Positions 44,426-56,100 of a stretch of DNA of 64,000 nt are shown here, piece after piece. The notes beneath the pieces were generated by a model. That model was not told the origin of the DNA. It made no database searches and saw nothing but the letters and a program-made list of their open reading frames with translations. The stretch is from Thereva unica. Lineage: Eukaryota > Arthropoda > Insecta > Diptera > Therevidae. The translations under genes were made by a program, and so were the position numbers. The stretch's first letter is position 1, and every line of letters starts with the position of its first letter. The stretch is taken from assembly GCA_949987705.1 (NCBI GenBank), contig OX465282.1, forward strand, positions 124,764,310 through 124,828,309. Reading direction: 5' to 3'.

Positions 44426-44572
44426 CGTCCATCTAATGGCGTTACAGCCTAAATTGTGCCTTGGCCTCCTCTGGGGCATTTCTCCAAGTTTGACGATTCC
44501 TTGCAGCAATTCTCCAGTTCCGAATGTTGAGCATTGCGTCAGCCGTCACAGAGTCAATCCATCTCCTCCTGG

Positions 44573-44965
44573 ATCTTCTTCTTTAACGGATCTACAACCG
44601 GGATCCGGTCCTGGCCTCTCGCAACTGTTCTCTCCACCGTCCCCTCCAGACCGTCCTCTTGTCGGGGTCCATTATAGATTTTGATTGGTCTGGACAGTTT
44701 TTCGGATACCTTTGCTTGGCTTGTCACGTTGGTCATGGTCAGTCAGTCAGAGTTCTACTCTGGTTATCATAGGCGGCATTAAAGTGTAGGTTGGGCGGGT
44801 AATGGCTCTGCTTGGTGATGGCGGCATTGCATTATCATCAGATATTGGTGTAGCCTCCGAATCCTTAGCTCGCCATTTAGAAATTCCTGAAAGTTGCTCC
44901 AAGATGCCTTTAGGATGGGTGATCAGATTCCCTTCTTTGTCCTTGCAGTATGTGCAAGAAAATCT
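44573..44965 (-). pseudogene. Internally deleted RTE copy
   Basis: Starts with the family 3' end (CTTCTTCTTTAACGGATCTA, CAACCGGGATCCGGTCC), then jumps to RT blocks matching about 34180-34270, 34330-34370 and 34790-34960 of the full element. Large internal deletions separate them. Confidence 0.75.
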
Positions 44966-45264
44966 AATCATTGCTTGTAACCATTAGTCGATTCACTTAA
45001 ACAAAAAGAGCGCTGAACCGAACCGAATGTTATGAAATTTTTTTCAGAGTATGTCTTCGTTAATATGCTTCGATCGGCTCCTTAAAGAAGTCGATATCAT
45101 TTTTAGTTTAAGCCATATCGTCCATGTTGCCAGGAAACAGAAAAACGGCTCGACCGAATTTTATAAAAATCTTTTCAGATCGTACTTTCGTTAATACACT
45201 TCGAAGGGCATCTCAACAATACTAATGTTGATATCATTTTTGGTTCGTGTAGGAAAAAATGACC

Positions 45265-45500
45265 ACATACGTACGCACACACAACAAACGTACCAACCCG
45301 GGAAGAAGTGAAAAGTGCCATACGACCCTTAAAAAAGCAGCTAATCTCCAGGAATTGATAATATAAGCCCTGCAGAGTTGATCAAGCAAGGAGGTGAACC
45401 ACTGTCAGCTATCATATTGAGGTGAGGTACAAAAAATGACTGGAGATTGGGAGAAAAGCATTATCTGTCTAATACACAAGAAATGGGTTGTAACGTGAGG
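45265..45500 (+). pseudogene. RTE reverse transcriptase fragment
   Basis: The plus strand reads P-T-R-E-E-V-K-S-A-I-R-P-L-K-K, then, across frameshifts, A-E-L-I-K-Q-G-G-E-P-like and D-W-E-K-S-I-I-C-L-I-H-K-K. This is the linker and motif 1-2 region of RTE reverse transcriptases. Confidence 0.6.
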
Positions 45501-45639
45501 TGACGTTGGCAATTTTTCAACTCCCTCTCCGCCTGTCGGGTAATTTTTCAAATTTTAAAAATCGCTAGTATTTATACAAAAAAATTCGCATGTACGGCCG
45601 TAAACACAGCAAGTTTACCTTAACCCGGTTAATAACAAA

Positions 45640-45930
45640 TAGTTTTGCTTACGTATAGTCTTCTCCTAGCGGACAGTGCACTTCTTTTTTGTTCACCTAG
45701 TAATCGTGTATTGCCTGCATCACAGCAGGATTTTCTTGTTTCACGAGGCATAACATTCTGATGATGCCGTCCCCTGCTAATCCCGACTGTTGTGTCTCAC
45801 CCAGCTGCTAAATAATGAACGCATACAAAAACCAAGGGTTCAAACGTAAAGCTCACCGTCTCCTTCTCATGCATCCTCTAGATTACCCTTAACCTATCAT
45901 ATCCTCTTCTATCTTCGAGTTAAGCTTAGT
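45640..45930 (+). repeat. Interspersed repeat with SINE-like core, copy 2
   Basis: Same order of words as 25560-25890, including GTTTCACGAGGCATAAC and GGGTTCAAACGTAAAGCTCAC. Adjacent sequence on both sides is LINE-derived. Confidence 0.6.
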
Positions 45931-46189
45931 ATGGTCGGAGAGCCGCCGGAGAGATTTTAACGTCATCCGTAATATGGACAAACTTTACGGTAATATCTTC
46001 CGATGGTAAGGGTGATAACGATCCTGCGCAGTCGTTCAGCTCAATAGGGGCAAGGGTAGATATAATGGGTAAAAGTAACCCCATTATTTTAAATCAACGT
46101 CATCGATATAGTGCACTTTGCAGAAAATATAGATCAAAATAAACTAAATCTAATTCCAAATGAGCGGATACGTATTTTGGGACAAAATG

Positions 46190-46850
46190 TGTGGCGGACC
46201 GGGTTGAAGTACCCTTAAATTCATAAAAGAAAACGTCACCAGTAATAGGCCCCCATTTGCACTACCGAATTGTGTACATTTAAGACATAATATGCCAAAA
46301 GGCGGACAGCTAGATAAGCTGCAAAAGAGGTTGATTGAGCCAGAAGCTGGCCAGGAAAAAAATGGTCTGGCTCTGCTGGGTCCCCGAACACTGGGGTATC
46401 GAGAGCAATGAGGCTGTGGATCGGGATCTGAGACGCTTGTCCAGTGCCCAGAATCATTTTGTGGCATCTCACTACCGTGGTCCACCACCAAGCTCCTAAT
46501 GGAAGACTGTGTTACGAGACTGAGCCTATCCTTTTAGGAATCGATCCCAAGCCTTAACCCAGCTAAAGAGCTAATAAGGCCCTTTGACTTAAGGGTCGTT
46601 ATCACTTACAATAGGGAGGACCTAAGGCTGTTGGGACATCTGACTGGGCCACATGGGACTGCGGTACTACCTCTTATGGTAGGCGACGAAACTTCCACAC
46701 CATGTTCTCTGTGAATGTCCTGCTCTGATCTATGTTAGAAGAAGAAAGTTTATCAGAGAGCTTCCGACCGCTTCTCAGGTCAACTCTTCTTCAACTAAAG
46801 ACTTTTTGCCTGCATCCGGAGGACTGACGAATCAATATTTTTTATTCAAA
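46190..46850 (+). pseudogene. LINE relic with RNase H-like segment, copy 2
   Basis: The plus strand reads VWLCWVPEHWGIESNEAVD, clearly the LINE RNase H motif, and later a decayed H-L-T-G-P-H-G...E-T-S-T-P-C-S-L.C-P-A-L segment, the usual end of I/LOA-type ORF2. It is related to 9210-10075 and lies about 200 bases downstream of the Tequila stop. Confidence 0.65.
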
Positions 46851-46962
46851 TCTTTGCCTTCTATTTCGCAAAACAAAATAAATAATATTCAAATTCTTTT
46901 GGAAGTAAGTAAGTTTAATCAATTAAATTAGTAAACATAATTTTAAAGCTAAGTCCACTTTT

Positions 46963-46968
46963 TTTATT
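46963..46968 (-). terminator. Possible Tequila poly(A) signal
   Basis: AATAAA on minus, about 95 bases after the stop. Another AATAAA (47055-47050) lies only 9 bases after the stop, probably too close. Confidence 0.35.
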
Positions 46969-47063
46969 ACATAATATAAAATTTTTAATTTTCTAACTTG
47001 AGTATTACCTTTCAGTCTTTACACTACACTGAATTTAAAGTAAAGAAATTTTATTTAAGCCTT

Positions 47064-47194
47064 CTAACTATTCCTAACACTTATTTTCTCATTTATCCAA
47101 TCAGCGAAATGTGCTATTTTTACATAAACTCCTGGCTTATTGGCAAAGCCACAGTGCTGACCCCAAGAGATTATACCAAAGAGTGTCGCAACAT
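47064..47194 (-). CDS. Tequila: Tequila exon 9, protease C-terminus
   Basis: 131 nt after the acceptor GTATAG. It gives [20 protein letters not shown] and then [14 protein letters not shown], the standard end of S1 proteases, and stops with TAG at 47066-47064. Confidence 0.9.
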
Positions 47195-50100
47195 CTATAC
47201 AATAAATCAGGTTAGAAAAGTTTATATGCCATAATAAATCTTGAAATCTTTTAATTTAATTTCTATACCATTATCCGTACACACAAGGGGCCCACCAGAA
47301 TCTCCATCACAAGCGTCTACACTTTCATCAAGGTATCCAGCACAGAACATCCCTTCGGTAATTGAATTTCCATATACGTGAGGCTGTTTGCAAACATTAT
47401 TGGAAATGATTGGAATTTTAGCTGCTCGTAAATTGTTTGATGGGGCTGGAAGTGGATATGGTTTAAGTAAGAATAGAGGTTTATAAAACAGTGTTATTTA
47501 ATGTTACTTGATATTCCGGATTGTATCGAGCCCCATCCTGATATTACGCACATTTTTCCCTCGTTGTAGGAAGAATTTTTTGACGGCAAACATATTGGCT
47601 GGACATAGTCGTTAAATCGAACTGGATGCTTAAGTACGATGACTGCAATATCGTTATTCATGTGAGATCCTTTCCTGAAGTCCTCATGTATATACCAATT
47701 TTCAATGAAAACGTCTACTTCAGAAGCTTCTGCTATATTGGCATAGTGGTCACCCATTCTTATGAAGTACGCCCCCTTGGCATATCCAACCAAGCAATGA
47801 GCAGCGGTTAGTAAATGCTTGTCTGATATCAAAACAGCACCACACCAATGGCTTGATTTTCCAGCTCGTCCTCGAGTTCGGATTGTTGCTTGCCAAGGAT
47901 GTTGTCCACGTTTGGCTTTATTACCTTTAACCACACGTTGCATTTGCTCTTCAACATTGTCGAATTCATCGGTGGCATTTTGGTTAACAGTGCCGCATAC
48001 TTTGTGATTTTTAAGGAATTTACTTGATCTTTCAACATTATATGTGTAAAAATCAAATTCTTCTGAAGACGCTGTATGTTCTGAGTTTGGTGGCTTTCGT
48101 TGGGGTGTAGTTACTTCTGTTGGTCGTACATCTCCGATGGAGCATTTAACGCTGATATCTTCAGTGTGATTACAGTTATGCTCACCCCAGTTCCAGTGCA
48201 CACATTTATCTACGGAAGTTTCATTTCCTAGGCAGGATACTTGATCCAACCATATCGGTCCGCTTCCTGGGCCAAATGCATTTTTGGCTACTTGCTGAAT
48301 TATAAGACGTATGGTTTATGGTTAGATTTACATCTTTTAGAGTACGATATAAAAATAACTACATAATAGAGAGACTAACCTAAACTTAATAAACTATGAG
48401 AGGTACAGGTCGAGAAAGAAGGAGAAATGCTGGAGTAAGGACCATGAAAAGAAAACAGCAGAAGATAGAAAAAGAAAATACTAAGGAGGAGTAGAGGGAG
48501 ATAGAAAAAGATATGCTTGCTTTCTGAAAGTCTTGGCTGTGCTAATTCTATTAATCGAACGCAGAGGAAGGAGGAATTCTGAGAGGTAAGAAGAACTTTT
48601 CGTGTGGAGAGCTTTATGCACTAGGACCAATTCAACGACATAAACAGAACAAAAGAGGTCGCAACTAAGTAGGGTGTTTCGTACACCAGACACATGATCT
48701 GATCTGCGCAAGTGAAAAATGAACCTTAAACAATCATTAAATGCGACTGATAGACCTCAACGACAAGATGCATCAAGGGATATATACAGTATCGGCTTTA
48801 GGGGTGGGCGAACCGGGGCGATCGCCCGAGGGCGCCATGTCCCAGGGGGCGCTGCCGCTATCCAGTAATGTGTTCATTAATTTAATTATTAAATGATAAC
48901 ACCTCCACAATACAAGACACACAGCCGGATATACACATAAAGTAAACAAAGCTTGTGTTTGAAAAAAATGTAAGACAGCTGGCAGAGGCGCTTTTTTATA
49001 CGTTCTTTTGCAACTATTGTCTTAAGTTTCTATCAATAAACCAGTGATTGGCAATAGCAGCTCTGCCGTGCAAAGGACAAAAGACCTAAATGCAAAAAGC
49101 TCGATTTGAGTAAAACGCGTTTCAAGTGTTTTTTTGTTACTTTCTGTAAAATAAGAAAATGAAAATGAAATTTATTCAAATTATCTAAACTTAGATAATT
49201 TGAATAAACTTCATTTGCATTTTCTTATTTTACGGAAAGTAACAAAAAAACAACTTGAAACGCGTTTTACTCGAATCGAGCTTTTTGCATTTAGGTCTTT
49301 TGTCCTTTGCATGGCAGAGCTCTTGGGAGCCACACATGTTACCCTGGGAGTTTCAGATCCCTCCAATTATGCTTGTGAGTTTAACTGAGAGAGGTATAGG
49401 ACCCCCCATTGTTCCCTCTTTTCTACTTCGAAGCTAATTGACCTATGTCTTAAGGAACAGCAACATATTTTCAGAAAGGGACGATCGACTACTACAGACC
49501 TCGCGAGCTTATTTTTTTGTACATCAATAGTCTTGAAGTATAATAATCCAAAGGACGATTGTACATCACGAAAATGATCAAGTTCACATAAAACACATTC
49601 AACAATACTTTTGCTGCCGTTTTTTTTTTCGTGTAAATTTGTTGTCGTACAGCTCAGTTCTCGGCCATTTAAATCTTTTGGTCAAGTTTGGTCGTGGTGA
49701 GCCCGTATGCGATCTCAAGCGGCCAGTGTTAGCCCGTTGTAAGCCCATTTTTTGTTTGTACTCGGGTTATTGTGTAATTGTGCATAATATACATACATAT
49801 ATAGGAACTCTACCTAAAAGAAATGTCTAAAGAGTTAAGGGCGCATAAAAATATCTCGAACGGGGCGCCGGCCCTGGATATATGTGAAAGGGAGCCATAG
49901 AGGAAGTGTGGAACAATATGAGCTTTAACAAGCTTGAGTCGAATAGACGATGTTAAAAGACTACCATAAAGCCTAAGTCTACGTACTGTGCCATAGATTT
50001 TGAAAAGCATGAGTGAGATATGGTTGCAGCAGGATAGTTTAGAATTAATGACAATACCAAGATTATTAACACAGTCAACAACAGGAAGAGAAACATTATT

Positions 50101-53100
50101 AAGTGAGATAGTTGGAATATTGTCCAGAGAAAGAGAGCGACGACTAAAAATGAGTACTTGGGATTTATTAGGACTAAGTTTAAGGAAATTGGAAGAGCTC
50201 CATTCATTTATCAGGCGTAAGACATTATTAAGATCAGAAATACAGGATTAAATCTGATTAGGAGGGCATGAAATATATAACTATAGATCATCAGCATATA
50301 AATGAAAGGAGCAGCCACGGATAATAGCGGGGAGATCATTAACATACAAAGAAAAATGAAAGGGCTCAGGATTGAACCATGTGGAATACCTAAGGGTACA
50401 GGTAGGAAAGATGATACAATAGAATTATGCCGCACGCATTAGTGTCGATTAGAAAGGAGAGAAGAAAAGAGACGAGTTGCAGAAGAGGAAAAGCTATAGA
50501 GCTGGCTGAGCTTGGAAATTAGAAGCGAGTGAACCACGGAATCAAACGCCTTAGAAAAATCAAGAAGAACTAATATCGTAATGTCACCTCGGTCAAGCAT
50601 AGAACGCAGATCATTAGTTATCTTTAGTACAGCAGTAGCTACCTTTAGTACAGCTGTGAAGTTTTCGGAAGCCAGATTAGAATTTAAAGAGGAAATTATT
50701 AGAATCAAGATAACCAAGAACTTGGATAAAGATGACTTTATCAATGGTATGATTGTAAAATAAACTAAAAAATTACCGCTTTTCCGTAAAATCCAAGTGA
50801 ATGACATAACACTTGTGCTTCAACATCTCCGAAATCGTCATCGCATACAGTACCCCATGTTCCTCGGTATTTTACTTCAACTCGACCTTGAAGCCTTCCA
50901 TCACCATTCGCTAAACGATACTCGATCTTGGACTAAAATAAAAATAGAAGTTACAATTATTTCCAAAAATATAAAAACAAAAATTACATTGCAAATTGCA
51001 GGACTCTCGTCAGATCCGTCACTACAATCTGGAACATTGTCGCATACAAAAGCCGTTGGTATACAATCCTTGCTAGAGCTGCAGAGCCAATAATCGTACG
51101 GACACTTCATAACTGGTATTTTACAGACTACACCCACTATTTCATCTGGGGTACAGTCATTGACACCCCAACCTTTGAAGTCGCACTCCTTCAGAGAAGT
51201 CTCGTTACCTTTGCAGTCGACTTCATCCATTACGAAAAGTGCATCGTGATGTGCAGTCATATCAGGATTCGGTGCATAGAATGAGTTTCCTCGTACTTCA
51301 CTTGCTCCTAGAGGAAAACCAAGCTCGCGACAAAGAACATCTGCGTCACGCATGCCAAATTTGTCATCGCAAACGTAGCCCCATTTTCCTAAAACTAGAA
51401 GAAGGAGTTTAGTTGGGTTACATAGTTCGGCATTTTACTTACTTCTAACTTCCACTCGACCAGAATGCAGTTCCCCATTTGGATTTGATAAACGAACTTG
51501 ATAGCCTAAATGGTCGCACTTCGCCTCATCCATTCGATTTCCACAATTGTTGACACCATCGCAAACCTAAAGGGAAACTGTTAATGATAGTTTCTAATTG
51601 AAGAACAGAACTAACCTCAAAATCCTTCACCCATATCCCGTTTCTGCAATCGAATGTCTCCAGAATAAACTCCGTGCCTCCCGACCTTACATCAACAGAC
51701 GGATTTGTCTGGCTTCTTCCATCTTCGGGCTGCCGCCTTGAATTTGGGTAATAGGTCGGAGTAGTGGTCTCAACGCCACCAAATCTTTGATATATTGCTA
51801 AATCAGGCTCAGGAAGCCAATTTGTGTCAGGCGGAAGTGTTGGCTCTCGGACAGTGGTCGTCGTTGATGGAGAAGTGGAAGGTGTTTTAACAGTAGGTGG
51901 GGTACTTAGGGGCTCTGCGTCTTTAAAGGGATTTGGAAGATGGGGATGATTTCGATGGAATTCTACATTATGGTTATTCTGGTTGCCCGGTCTATGACCG
52001 TGTCCATGCGGATGCAAGTGCGAATGGTTGTGATTTGAATGATGGTAAGGTCCTGTGTGGTTATGAGCGTGCCTCCAGCTTCCTTGACTCAGATTCACCT
52101 GCTCACCTGTAAAAATAAATTCAGCATCTTTCTCAATAGTCTCCTCAGGAGCAGGAGCAGCAGTAGGGGGAGGAGGAGTCGCTAGTTTCATAATAAACGA
52201 ATCTGCATGCGCTACATCTTCATTCGTTACTGTACCACTTCGGTTAAGATATGGACGTAGAAGTGCCTTTATAGCCTCGCTGATTGGAAGCTTGGACATA
52301 TCATCGTTATTCTCGGAGTTTATTGGAGGGTTAATATTATGATTGTAGTATTCTGAGTTAAAAGAAGGTGGGTTGCCAGTTTTAACAGATAGTGGTGGGC
52401 GTGCAGATTCTTCAGGTGTAAGAAACCGTGAATTTATAGATGGAGTATGCGGATTATTTGGGTTTAAATTATTACTACCAGGAAGATCACTCCAGGTAGT
52501 CTCCCTGCTATAGACAATGGGGTTCGAGTTATCTGATGGATTTTGGGGGCTGGTATATTTAGTAGTAATGACAGTTACATTTTGGATGTTTCGGTTATTT
52601 ACACTAGGTCTCCATGGGTTAGTACGATTAAATGTGAATGTATGTGGTTGTTCGTTATTTACACTAGTAGTTGTCCAATTTCTAGAGTGAGAAACTGAAG
52701 AGTATTGAGGATTGTATGCAGGTGGAACTCTTGCAGGCGGAGTATAAACGGGCACCGAATCTGGTACCACTGGATATACTACAAAAACTTGACTTTCATT
52801 GGATGGATTTTGCGATGCAGCAGGGACAATACCTGTTTTTGTAAACCGTGTATGGACTGAAATTTCAGGAGGGGATTGGGAAGGAATGGATGGATTTGAT
52901 GTTGGAACATGTGGTACATTATCAGATGGTGTTGATAGTGGAGGCAGCAAACCACCGTATAAATTAGACTCATCAAATACTTGACTAAAATTTGTTGTTG
53001 TAACATGTACACTAGATCCAGAAGAAACAGAGTCTCTACCATAATCGTAGCTTGCAGGAGGAACATTATATGACGGATTTAGATCTTCTGAAGGATAATT

Positions 53101-56100
53101 TTGTCTAGCGTCTGTATCAGTTGGTGGTCGAAATGGTATTGCACCATTTTTTCGCATTTTTTCTCCAATAAAAGTTTCTGGAACATCTCCACCAGCAATA
53201 TTTTCAAAAAGCTCCTCTTCGTCAGAATCTTCAACCGGAGTAGCATAATAAATCGTGGTAGTTGTTGTGTCACCTGGCTTTATGCTCGGACTGATGTCTG
53301 AATAATTATCCGGTGGAATTTGTTCGACCAGCGCTTTTTGAAGATTTATAAACTCCGAGGAAGAAGGCCAATTATGGCTTGCAGTTTGTGTCCATGCTGG
53401 TTGGGGAGGCGCTTGTGGACGTTCAGAGTATGTAGGAGGAAGCGCTTGTGGACGTTGAGAATATGTAGGAGGAAGCGCTTGTGGACGTTCAGAATACGTT
53501 GGTTGAGGCGCTTGTGGGCGTTCAGAATATGTAGGATGAGGCGCTTGTGGACGTTCAGAGTACGTAGGATGAGACGCTTGTGGATGTTCAGAATATGTAG
53601 GAGAATTTGTGGGTGCGACATTTATAGTCCTCTGAATTTCACTCCATGATTGTGAATTCAACCCCGGATTTAACGGACGTTGCGTATCCTCACCTTCAGA
53701 TCCATGAATTAAGCTCACACTAGACGCATCTCCACCATTTCCATAACTCGTAGTTGGTTTTGTCCAATTTCGCCGATATGTTACTGAAGTCCAAGTCGAC
53801 GGAAGCTCACCTGGAATGTAAACTGTCGCAGATGAATTTACTTGCTGTCCTTGACCTTGTTGCTGGCCGTGATAATGGTGGTGGTGATTATGTCCATGCT
53901 GGTGCCCGTTTCCATGACTATGGCCATTGTGATAACCGTGTCCATATCCCGGAGCATTATTTTGGGAAGGATTTGAGGGATATGAAGGATATTGTTGCTG
54001 TTGTGGATTGATATAGCTGCCTGATGGTGGAGGAATGGGCGGGCGATGATAATTTGGCTGAGGCGGTCCGTATACTGGATGTCCATGTGGAGGATGTGGA
54101 TGTGGATATCCTTGGTGTTGAGTAGTTTGTTGATTATAAATTTCAGAATTATATGTACCTTGGGGATAGTTTCGATCGTTGCGATAGTTTTGAGATGGTT
54201 CATATCTGTTATCGGTGCGATTCTCATACACTCGGTGATCTGTTACTGTATGGCCTGGAAAAGTTTTATTTTCAAATTTAAATAAAAATGGTATTGTTTA
54301 AAAAAATTGGAATAATATAATTTTAAAAGCAAAACAGGCTTATATATAAAAAACAAAGGGTTAAACGGATCACAGTTTAATACTTTGTTTTTATCATCTC
54401 AGTCTCAAAAGAAGTAATTACAATTTACAAAAAGCTACGTTTACTTATCTGTTGTTTAGAAAGTAGCTAAGTAATTTGTGAAAATAATGGCGTGAACTCG
54501 TAAAAGAAAATCAGTTAAAAAAGTTAGTTTGAGAAAAACTAATGAAGTTAATAAAATAAACGTATAACCCCCCACCAGATATATAAAAACAAAAAACCTT
54601 CAAAGAATATATTAGAAAATAGAGCAGCATTGAAGAGATACAAGCTGAATCAAAGAATGCTTTGGAGGCCATTCCGGAAATCGACTGCAACAACTGTTTT
54701 GAAGATTGGAAAAAACTTTGGCATAAATAAGGGCTTTCCATTTACAACAGAGCGAGGCACAGTGCATCAAACAGGCTGTTCATCAACGACACAAATGGAG
54801 AAATGGTGTTATAAGTGAAAAGCAACTAGTGTGTTGTATAAGGAGAGAGTATACAAAAAGAAGGAACGACTAGCAATTAGGGAAGTGTGAGCAGGAATCA
54901 GGAATTTGATGGATCTCCGAGATTGCAAAGAAATGAGGATGAAGAATTGAAAGAGGTCACAACCTAGTAAGGAATTTTGGACACCCGACACATGTTCAGA
55001 TCTTCTCATATACCACAAATGCCACTTTAAGACGCTGACGGCAGGAAGAGTCGAAGGAAATATACCCCACCGAGCCATAAAGGAAATGAGGAACAACAAG
55101 AGATTTGATAAGTTTGGCTCGAATAGGCGAGGATAACAGACTGCCATGTAGCCATTTGCGAAGTGCGCCATAGATGTTACAGAACAGCAATTGGACACGA
55201 TTGCAGCAGGAGAATGTGGAATTGACAGCAATACTCAGGTTTTTGGCACAGCCAACGATTGGAAGGGGAACATTATTAAGTAGAAGAGGTGGGAAACCAT
55301 CCGGGACAGGGAGCGACAATTACGGAAAAGTACTTGCGATATAATTGAGTTTAATTTAAGGAAATTACTGGACCTCCATTCGTTTATTTGAGACAAGGTG
55401 CTATGGAGCTCAGACACATAATCTTCAATTTGATTACTCCATGTATAGCTGGAGATCATCAGCATATAAATGACAGAGGGAAGATCATTAATATAGAGGG
55501 AGACCAGCAAAGGCCGAAGAACTGAACCCTGAGGCACACTTAGGGAAGTGGATGTAACATTATTATGCTCTATTAGAGAGAAGAGAAAACATGAACAAAA
55601 GAAGAGGAAAAGTGATACCGTTGACTAAGTTTATGGAGCAGATGCAAAAGTGAGCTACAGCGTCGAATGCTTTGGAAAAATCAAGAAGAACTAGTTTTGC
55701 AATATCATCTTGGTCAAGGGCTGAATGAAGATCAGCTGTTACCTTCAATATAGCAGTTCCCCAACTGTGGGATTTACCGAAGCCAGATTGGAGTTTAGAA
55801 AGGAAATTAAAAGAATCAAGATATCGCAAGACTAGAATAGATACAATTTTCTCAAAAACTTTAGCGAAAAAGGGTAGAATACTAATAGGGCGAAAGTCTG
55901 GCAAATTAACAGGGGAGGACTTTTTAGGAATGTGAGTCACTATGCCTCTTTTCCGGAGTAAAGGTACTTGAGAGGTTGTCAAGCAATAATTAAGAATATG
56001 CGTGATGGCATCAACGATTAAAGGGGAGAGAATCTTAAGAAAGCGAGGAGAAATACCATCATAGCCAACGCTATTGGGCGAAATGGAAAGCAATATTTTT

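Larger units (their letters stand above)
48420..50762 (-). pseudogene. LINE relic in Tequila intron 6 (copy 1)
   Basis: Same strand as Tequila. RT pieces in order: [20 protein letters not shown], then a decayed [12 protein letters not shown] (motif B-like), then, after the hAT-like insertion, a C-terminal [20 protein letters not shown] tail. The 5' end is truncated right after the exon 6 donor. Same family as 54809-60555. Jockey/CR1 group. Confidence 0.75.

Noticed and set aside
46150..46491. Minus-strand 113-codon frame as a gene
   Set aside because: It is antisense to a clear LINE RNase H relic.
53079..54227. Other-frame open stretches in Tequila exon 3
   Set aside because: By-products of biased composition; the protein frame joins flanking exons in phase.
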